Below, in pieces: positions 57,136 through 64,000 of a DNA stretch of 64,000 nt. The stretch lies in assembly GCA_021397845.1 (NCBI GenBank), contig CM038051.1:15782827-15846826 (forward strand), read 5' to 3'. A program made the position numbers and the translations under genes. Within the stretch, counting starts at the first letter, position 1; each line of letters begins with the position of its first letter. The notes under the pieces were generated by a model. That model saw nothing but the letters and a program-made list of their open reading frames with translations, did not search any database and had not been told where the DNA came from. Source of the stretch: Areca catechu. Taxonomy: Eukaryota; Streptophyta; Magnoliopsida; Arecales; Arecaceae.

Positions 57136-58838
57136 CTACTCAATCATAATTTCTGGATCCTGGGTTGCAAACCTTTCCCAAAGAATCTTAGTTTCTCCAT
57201 TAAGTTTTACCAACCTTGTGGCCAACTTGGTAGCCCACTCAGCATATCCACCAAACTTCGCAAACCATTCTTTTTGAAAATCATTGATCATCTTCGCAGC
57301 CACATGGCACATTTCTACCTCTTTCTTCATACTCTGCATTTCCAGCCCCCTGGTGCCAACAATAGCACCACCAGTTCCACGAGCATCCTTGTAAAGAGGC
57401 TTGTCACCCTCTGGAAACCGTTTTCTATACTCACCAAATGCACAGCGTGTCTGCTTCAAAGCCTTCTTATAATCATGAACTAAATGCCCAAGGACTCTGA
57501 GCTCATAGTCAAACCGGCAAGCCTCCAGCTTCCTCTTCTTCGTCTCCTCTACTCGTTTCTTCTCCAATGACCAGATGATCTGGTCCTTCTGCTGCAGCAT
57601 CTGATTCAAGTGCTGCAGCTCCAATTGGGCATTCATGCATTCCTTCTTCTTTTTAAATACATCATCTTAGCCTCGTCCATCCAATTCTGCACTTTTTCCA
57701 TGTAAGCATCAATGGATGTTTGTGTGTGTTCACAGGAACTACTACTCCGCATCCTTTTCTGCCAAATGATACAATCAAACACACAAGCATCAACATCACT
57801 GACATCATCATCATCATAATTAACCTTGCCGGCTATCCTCGCACGGTTATTCCCAAACAAGAAACCATTGTCGAACTTCACTTTCTTATCAGTCCTCATA
57901 GCTAAAAATTCTTCTCCTATTCCAAAATTCTCGCACTCCATAACCACAACGTCAACACCTACATCCCTTTTCTTTAAAGCCAAAGGCTCCAAAAGCGCCT
58001 CTTTGACACCGTCCACATCCCTACGGAGCCTCAAACTCGACCTGAGACCACAATTCTCCAGACCCAACTCCAGTCCACCATTGCCAGCACCATCATCGTC
58101 CTCAACCAGACCGACCTTAGTCGATGGCTCCAACTCTATGTCCATCTCTGGCTCGCCCTCTTTTTCGAACAGCTGGGGCCGCTGGCACTTCATCAAACAC
58201 TGCAGGTGCGAGGCATAGTAGCACCGCCCGGCCCACGGGACATCCAATATCTCCCTCTCCACCATGGCCCACATCAACCCAGCCCAGTCCACCTTCTGCG
58301 GCCGCCCCTCCTTCACCAGCCGAGTCGCCGCGACCACCTCCGCTGGCAGAACGCAAACATCATCGAGAAAGACCATCCAATTCATCATGAAATCCATGAC
58401 GGTCGCGATAGCCTCCTTGCCCGAGAAAAGCTCGGCGTTAAACTCTTTTTCTTTCTCTACCGGGAGGGGGAGGGGGAGGGGGAGGGGGAGGGCAAGGGCA
58501 CGGGCGAAGGCGGCGCGGCCGAGGGCGACGCGGGAGTTACGGAGGAGGCTGTGGTGGGTGCGGGGGTCGTAGTGGGCGATGAGGAGGGAGAGGAGGTCGG
58601 AGCGGATGGCGCGGTCCAGGGGGAGGCGGGCGAAGTCCCAGAGGCCGAGGGCGCGGAGGAGGGGCTCGTGGGGGCAGAGAGCAGCAAGCAGTTTGGCGGG
58701 GGAGAAGGGGACGGGACGGAGGTTGCGGGCGAGGAGGGCTAGCTTTTCTTGAACGGAGGCGGAATCTTTCGTGCGCTTGGCGAGAGTTTCTGCTGGGGAA
58801 TCGAGGAGAAGAATGAAAGGAGGGGAAGAGGAGGCCAT
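57136..58838 (-). CDS. Plant protein of unknown function, coiled-coil C-terminus, apparent frameshift
   Basis: Minus strand, intronless as read, about 566 residues if the two frames are one protein. The start at 58838 (MASSSPPFILLLDSPAETLA) was chosen over an in-frame ATG at 58982 because it has a strong CCATGG context and the upstream part is low-complexity. The N-terminal part (to about 58200) is helical and Leu-rich (KLALLARNLRPVPFSPAKLL, LCPHEPLLRALGLWDF). The middle (58190-57750) is acidic with DIELEP and DDDDVSDVDA. The C-terminal part (57660-57136) has a coiled coil (LNQMLQQKDQIIWSLEKKRV) and a conserved-looking block (DYELRVLGHLVHDYKKALKQ, FAKFGGYAEWATKLA). The first frame stops at 57633 just as the second takes over in a run of A and G (57640-57655); one extra A would join them. 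I do not recognise the family. Confidence 0.7.
58462..58492. repeat. GGGGGA repeat encoding Leu-Pro repeats
   Basis: Five or more G-runs of 3-5 separated by single A on the + strand, within the coding region of the minus-strand gene, where they encode alternating Leu-Pro (five LP pairs). The + strand sequence meets the pattern for a G-quadruplex. Confidence 0.9.
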
Positions 58839-58982
58839 GGGATTAGGGTTGTATTTCTTTAGAGCATTGGAGATGAAAAGGGTTTCTACGGAAGGGTGAC
58901 GTGGGTGGAGCGGAGGGTTTCTTCTGGTGGGAGAGAGAAGGAAGAAGCCCGCTCTGCCGTCGCATTTTGAATCGCTCTCCAT

Positions 58983-60485
58983 GGGGAACCGGACGGCGAA
59001 AAAATAAAAAATAAAAAAAAACTTCCGGGAACTCCCGACTTTGCGCCTTGGTTAACTATCGATGTTAGTGTACTATAAAATAAAAATATAAAACTCTTGG
59101 GCTGCGATTGCTAGAAAATTTTAAATAATAATTTAAATTATTTATTAAATAAATTATTATTAAATAGATTATCAGTAATATTGGTTACTATATTTGATAT
59201 ATATAGATAATATATCAGTAAGATTGATTACTGTATTAGATATGATAAATAGATTACTGTATAACATCAAATTTTTAAAATATTCCTAAATCAAATTTAT
59301 TAAAATTTATGTATTATTACATGATTGATCTGAAAAAATTTGTATTTATAAATGACAACACTTTAATGCTAGGACCAAATTATGTTTGACCGAACCTTGA
59401 TGAACTTTTCTCTACTGAGATCTGTTGTCAGAGATGTATCTTTTGCGATCTTTAGCTGCTATGCCATGTGATCTTCTTTGAGGTGCGTGTCTTGGACAAT
59501 CCTTGCTTATTTAGATAGACCTTTTCGGTGCTTAATGCTATTGTCTGTCCAGAAAATAAGATAAAATTTTAGCTTTCATCCTAGAAGTGACTTGTGGAAT
59601 TTTAAGTTATAAGGCTTCCATTATGTTGAGTGATTGGTTGGAATGGCTATCCTGATCAGAGTGGGATTCAAAGTTTTGTCGGGTCCGCTGGTTTAACAAT
59701 GGATTCACCGGATCTCATTCTTCCTCGAGAATTCCAAATAATATTCTAGTTTTGTAACGAGAAATGTTAATCCTAGAAAAAAAATAGACGAGATGAAAAA
59801 AAAAGAAAAAAAGAGATGGAAAAAAGGGACCGACTTTTTTTTACGAGGTTTATAATGGAGGAATATTTGATCATTTTATATTTTTGAAATGGCTTGAGTA
59901 ATGTAGTGTAAGTATAGATTATTTAAATTATTAGATGAAAGTAAAATAAACAAAAATCTAAGATTTTTGTAATTTATTATTATTATTATTTTGCTAGAAA
60001 GACATATAAAGGCAAGTGATATCACATCAATTATAAAATCAGATTATAAGATTATAGGTTATAAATGATGTATGACATATTATAAAGAGAGTAAAAAATC
60101 AAAGTAAATTCTAATCTAAATTTTGAAAGCTAAGAATAATTTAGCTAAATCAATTTAGATTAGCTAAGTTATTTTAACTTGGTCGAGTCCTCAATTCAAA
60201 AGCAGCCTATACTTATATAAAAAAGCCAAACTCTACATATGTGATCCAAATTTAGGAAATGATCATTTTTAATTTCTTTATAAGTAATTCACGTAATAGA
60301 CATGTTCATTTAACATATTCAGTAGGACTTATCTTATTAAATTTCTTATAAATATGTTATTCACAAAGATAACATATGTGATCTTTTTATTGAAATCATA
60401 TATAATAATTCAATCTCAGAAATATTTTAGTGGATATATCAATATTTTGTGAGATGCTGGAAGAAATAGACATCTTCATTTTGGG
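58983..60485. other. AT-rich intergenic DNA
   Basis: No gene or transposon protein was recognised. It probably includes the promoter of the gene ending at 57136. Repeated short phrases with TTATTAAATA and GATTACTGTATTAGATAT occur near 59110-59260. Confidence 0.5.
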
Positions 60486-60640
60486 TTCCCTAGTGATCTT
60501 TCCAAGATGAGGAGGAGGAGGGGTCATTGGGGGGGCTCGGAGGCGGGGCGGCGAGCAGTGCGATGATGGATTCCCTGGCGATCTTCCAGAGATGAGGAGG
60601 AGGAGGAGGGGCCATTAGGAGGTGACGCGGGACAACCCTG
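60486..60640. repeat. Diverged tandem duplication, about 85-bp spacing
   Basis: Two similar segments start TTCCCTAGTGATCTTTCC (60486) and TTCCCTGGCGATCTTCC (about 60571); both continue AGATGAGGAGGAGGAGG and GGGGYCATT. A GC-rich segment in otherwise AT-rich DNA, just upstream of element B. Confidence 0.7.
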
Positions 60641-60776
60641 ACCAAAATTTATTTCAGGAATTGGATCGTTGGTCGTTAAGAAATGACCCTAGGCTAGGTT
60701 AAATCAAAACTCAATTATTTTTCTCCAATTTTTTTTTATTCAAATGAACCCCTTTTTTTTCATATTGTTACAGCCG

Positions 60777-62491
60777 TGACAGTGACGTGGCCAGGCTCAG
60801 GTATCGTCGAATACGAGCGAGCCACGTGTATGTTTCCCCGGCCAAGTCAGCGCCACATCCTCAAGGCCAGGATCGGCAAGACTACACCGCCCGACGACTG
60901 CCTGAAGCAAATCGCCCTCGCCGAGGTCGAGCTCGGCTCGGAGTTCCTCTACCACTTCATCGGCGCCCGGGCCCAGGAGGGGTCCACCTAAGCCGAGGTC
61001 GGCTGGTCCTTCGTCCTTCGCCAGGTGGCCACCCGGAGACGGGCCCACCTCGGCCGAACCGAAGCCAGGCGACCTCCTGCCACCTCGCCAGGTGTCCACC
61101 CAGGAGGGGTCCACCTAAGCCGAGGTCGGCTGGTCCTTCGCCCTTCGCCAGGTGGCCGCCCGGAGACGGGCCCACCTCGGCCGAAGCCAGGCGACCTCCT
61201 GTCACCTCGCCAGGTGTCCACCCAGGAGGGGTCCACCTAAGCCGAGGTCGGCTGGTCCTTCGCCCTTTGCCAGGTGGCCGTCCGGAGACGGGCCCACCTC
61301 GGCCGAAGCCAGGCGACCTCCTGCCACCTCGCCAGGTGTCCACCTAGGAGGGGTCCACCTAAGCCGAGGTCGGCTGATCCTTCGCCCTTCGCCAGGTGGC
61401 CACCCGGAGACGGGCCCACCTCGGCCGAAGCCAGGCGACCTCCTGCCACATCGCCAGGTGTCCACCCAGGAGGGGTCCACCTAAGCCGAGGTCGGCTGAT
61501 CCTTCGCCCTTCGCCATGTGGCCACCCGGAGACGGACCCACCTCGGCCGAAGCCAGGCGACCTCCTGCCATCTCGCCAGGTATCCACCCAGGAGGGGCCC
61601 ACCTAAGCCGAGGTCGGCCGATCCCTCGCCCCTCGCCAGTTGGCCCCCGGAGACGGGCCCAACTCAGCCGAGGTTAGACCGCTCGTACGGCGAGGGCCCT
61701 GGGGAGAGAGACGGGCCCCGAGGCCATCCCTCGGGCCGTACGAATCCCAGACGGCATCCTGTACGGTGGGCGGCGGCACGCGGGACATCACTAGCATCGG
61801 CCCGACAGGTCCCGCAGCCGAGAGACGCGACCCTGACGACACAGGCCCCATAGATGGATGGCGCCCGCGCTTGGGGAAGAGGGCGCTCTCACTGGGCCCA
61901 AGGCCTGACCGGCCGCCCTGCCAGCGCCGCCCTCCCCTCTTTCTCTTTTGTCTTTGCCTTTTCCCTGTTGGGCCCGACGGACGAGGTCGGAAAGCCGCCT
62001 GGCACCTCTCACCGAAAAAGGAAAAGAGAAGAGGACGGGGGAGGGGAGTTTCCGAGACGGAAAAAGACAAATGCGCGACGGAAGGAGATAAAGAGGGAAG
62101 AATCTGGGGACGACAAGGTAAGCCAATTAGCCTGGGGACAAGGAGGAAGCACCGGCACAAGGCCTTGCTCCGAGAGAGAAACCAGGAATCCCGAGAGGGG
62201 AACACTGAGCGTGAGCTCGGCAAGGAGGCCCAGCCGAGATTCTGGTCCCCAGAGCGTTTCCTTCACCAGTTAACTCTCTAAGTCTGGAACCCTTTAGAGG
62301 GTCCGGCTGGAGAGTCTGTTCCTTCTCGTCGTCTACTGACTTGACCGTCGGAGCTCCCTCGCCGGGATCCCCGGCCAGGGTCCTCTAACCCCTTTGTTGC
62401 AGGTTCTCCGCGGGAAGGGAGGCTCCCTCACCGGGCGGTCAGGAAGGATCGGCTGATCCGAGGCACGGGCGCGGCGGCGAGAGCGGCAACA
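60777..62491 (+). mobile_element. 5' LTR of Tat-type element B (left edge approximate)
   Basis: The right edge is firm: GCGGCAACA at 62491, then GATTGGCGCGCCAGGTAGG. The left edge is placed at TGACAGTGACGTGG by similarity to the element A LTR start; a start at 60767 (TGTTACAG) is the alternative. The LTR contains a 122-bp tandem array (60970-61680) and a GC-rich unique part to the end. The element runs + and continues beyond the window, so its 3' LTR and target duplication cannot be checked. Confidence 0.75.
60970..61680. repeat. LTR minisatellite of element B, 122-bp dimers
   Basis: About 5.5 copies; the landmark GGAGGGGTCCACCTAAGCC recurs near 60976, 61102, 61225, 61346, 61468 and 61590. 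Each 122-bp unit contains two related 61-bp halves, both with CGCCAGGTG(T/G)CC and a CCACCT-like end. One half (GCCAGGTGTCCACCCAGGAG) is the reverse complement of a monomer in the element A arrays, i.e. the same monomer in sense orientation. Open frames in all phases are artefacts. Confidence 0.95.
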
Positions 62492-62510
62492 GATTGGCGC
62501 GCCAGGTAGG
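62492..62510 (+). other. Primer binding site region of element B
   Basis: GATTGGCGCGCCAGGTAGG directly follows the LTR; TGGCGCGCCAGG would pair with a tRNA 3' end CCTGGCGCGCCA. I cannot name the tRNA from sequence alone. Confidence 0.75.
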
Positions 62511-62571
62511 GGGGGCAGGACACTAACCCCTAGTGGGAACCAGCTTTCTGCAGGTGTCACGCTCTCCAGCA

Positions 62572-64000
62572 ATGGTGGTCACTCGTGGTCGTGAGGTGTC
62601 CACCAGCCGTGTGGGGGATGTCCACTCCCCTCCAGGGGGCCACAGCCTCGAAAGGGAGCTTCCGGCTCCCCCTCCTCTTCCACAGCAGCCTGCCCCGGTG
62701 GACAGATCCCTTGCGGCCATCGTCCAGCAGCTGCAGACCTTGACCTCAGCGGTCCGACAGCTTCAGCATCAGCAACGGTCCCTAGCCACTCAGCCGCAGC
62801 CAGGGACCCCTGCGGCCCGAGCCACGGGGCAGCGTGGGAGCCTGCGCTCAATCCAGGGCAGGCCATCCCACCCGAGGGCCATCTCCAACCCCCGGGGGAG
62901 CCACCAAGCTCCCGCAAAGAGAAACTATTCCGGTTCGGAGGATCACGAGAGTCGATCCCCGGCCGACGGGGCCGAAACGGTGCATCGCAGCAAGCGACGC
63001 CGAGGCCAGACCTCGTGCCGAGACCGATCGGCGCCCCCTTCACCCGCAGCCTCGGTGGAAGACTCCACCGATGAAGCCATCAGGCGCCAGGCCGAGAGGC
63101 GCCTGGAGGAGCATGAGCGCAAGCTGGCGGAGTTCGCTCGCCGATTCGCCGACCTGCAGAACCCGTCGGCAGACCCGGCGGGCTACGACTCTCGCCCCCC
63201 TTTCTCTGAAGAAATCCAGGCGGAACCAATCCCGAAACGGTTCCGCATGCCGCAGGTGGATCCCTACGACGGAACCACCGACCCCCTGGACCATTTGGAG
63301 AGCTATAAGGCTCTCATGAGGGTCCAGGGGGCCACCGACGCCCTTCTGTGCATCGCCTTCCTGGCAATCCTTCGGAAGGCCGCTCGAGTCTGGTTCACCC
63401 ACCTCGAGCCCGGATCCATTTGCTCCTTCCATCAGTTGGAAGGAAAGTTTGTGGCGCACTTCGACGCTTGTCGAAAGGTGCCAAGAGAGGTGGACAGCCT
63501 CTTTTCCATCCGCCAGCAGGACCAGGAGCTGCTCCGGGACTACATCACCCGGTTCAAGACCGCAGCCCTGGAGATCTACAGCTTGGACGAGCCTGTCGCC
63601 ATGCTGGCCTTGAAGCGCGGACTCAAGACGTCCCGCCTAACCTATTCCCTGGACAAGAAACCGCCCAGGACGTATTCCGAGCTCCTCCTCCGCGCCCACA
63701 AGTACATCCGAGCGGAGGAGGCTGACCGCACCCGTCGAGAGCTGGACGGGAAGACTCCGAAGAAGCCGCTCCCGAGGGACACCCCGGGAGCTCGGAGGCC
63801 CGGGCCGTCTGCCGACCCTCGCCCAAACCCAAGGCCGAGGGGCGAAGCCACTCCCGAGCGGAGGTACACCCCTCTCCTCGCACCTCGAACGAAGATCCTC
63901 ATAGAAATCGAGGGCGAGCGCTACCTCCGCCGACCTCCTCCTCAGAACCCGAGAGCCGTCCGAGACAAATCAAAGTACTGCCAGTTCCATCACGAGCACG
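62572..64000 (+). CDS. Element B gag, uninterrupted, runs off the window
   Basis: The ATG at 62572 opens a frame of 476 codons with no stop to the window end. N-terminus MVVTRGREVSTSRVG; a Gln-rich helix VQQLQTLTSAVRQLQHQQ (about residues 47-64); a basic disordered region; the heptad region DEAIRRQAERRLEEHERKLA (about 168-187); the gag core from VDPYDGTTDPLDHLESYKAL (about 228) to DYITRFKTAALEIYSLDE (about 323-340); and the start of a knuckle-like CQFHHEH at the very end. It matches the broken gag of element A block for block. An intact gag implies a younger, possibly recently mobile element. Whether pol is intact lies outside the window. Confidence 0.9.
   Translation, partial: MVVTRGREVSTSRVGDVHSPPGGHSLERELPAPPPLPQQPAPVDRSLAAIVQQLQTLTSAVRQLQHQQRSLATQPQPGTPAARATGQRGSLRSIQGRPSHPRAISNPRGSHQAPAKRNYSGSEDHESRSPADGAETVHRSKRRRGQTSCRDRSAPPSPAASVEDSTDEAIRRQAERRLEEHERKLAEFARRFADLQNPSADPAGYDSRPPFSEEIQAEPIPKRFRMPQVDPYDGTTDPLDHLESYKALMRVQGATDALLCIAFLAILRKAARVWFTHLEPGSICSFHQLEGKFVAHFDACRKVPREVDSLFSIRQQDQELLRDYITRFKTAALEIYSLDEPVAMLALKRGLKTSRLTYSLDKKPPRTYSELLLRAHKYIRAEEADRTRRELDGKTPKKPLPRDTPGARRPGPSADPRPNPRPRGEATPERRYTPLLAPRTKILIEIEGERYLRRPPPQNPRAVRDKSKYCQFHHEH

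Noticed and set aside
58206..58742. 178-codon + strand frame rich in Gly/Glu
   Set aside because: Antisense shadow of the GC-rich coding region of the gene at 57136-58838.
60787..61606. Several open frames of 70-186 codons
   Set aside because: They lie in the 122-bp LTR array of element B and have no domain or start context.
1..64000. CRISPR arrays, bacterial operons, organelle genes
   Set aside because: The tandem repeats are LTR minisatellites without CRISPR-like repeat/spacer structure; no prokaryotic or organellar gene was recognised.

Overview
This is plant nuclear DNA. The evidence is plant-specific retrotransposon lineages (Tat-type and Tekay-type Ty3/gypsy, a Sirevirus-type Ty1/copia, a plant LINE), a plant group E-like bZIP gene with four exons, and AT-rich intergenic DNA between GC-rich repeats. 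A monocot is most likely and a palm would fit, but the species is not proven by anything in the window.

Layout. About 1-2.7 kb is low-copy-looking DNA with no recognised gene. About 2.9-7.4 kb is a decayed + strand gypsy element (C) whose gag is interrupted by a 2.4 kb solo LTR with a 5-bp target duplication. About 7.4-16.6 kb is a decayed + strand Sirevirus with a palindrome-rich 5' LTR, PBS, gag, protease, integrase, RT, RNase H, a broken extra ORF (env-like position) and polypurine tracts; no 3' LTR is recognisable. 16.6-18.45 kb holds an LTR-like fragment, a tandem region resembling a CACTA subterminal region and a long ATT microsatellite.

18.45-35.0 kb is a nest. A minus-strand Tekay-type gypsy element is split by a minus-strand Tat-type gypsy element (A). 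A has LTRs carrying a 62-bp minisatellite arranged as 185-bp trimers, a complete but decayed gag-pol, and an oppositely oriented intron-containing ORF of the 'putative gypsy type transposon' family between pol and the 3' LTR. 35.0-40.0 kb holds LINE remnants on the minus strand, ending at a 5S rRNA-like sequence.

40.37-42.58 kb is the clearest host gene, a bZIP transcription factor on the minus strand with 4 exons and 300 codons. 42.6-52.9 kb is mostly without recognisable genes, with a probable SINE and microsatellites. 52.9-54.8 kb is a second solo LTR of the same family as the first, in the opposite orientation, also with a 5-bp duplication. 57.1-58.8 kb is a second probable host gene on the minus strand, of unrecognised function, with an apparent one-base frameshift. 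From about 60.8 kb to the window end is the LTR, primer site and an uninterrupted gag of a second Tat-type element (B) on the + strand, closely related to A but with its LTR minisatellite arranged as 122-bp dimers.

Only the bZIP gene, the 57-58.8 kb gene and the gag of element B look potentially functional; the other coding remnants are broken transposon genes. The parts most worth follow-up are the antisense ORF of element A, the two higher-order LTR minisatellites, the Sirevirus palindrome cluster and extra ORF, and the 5S-like sequence.
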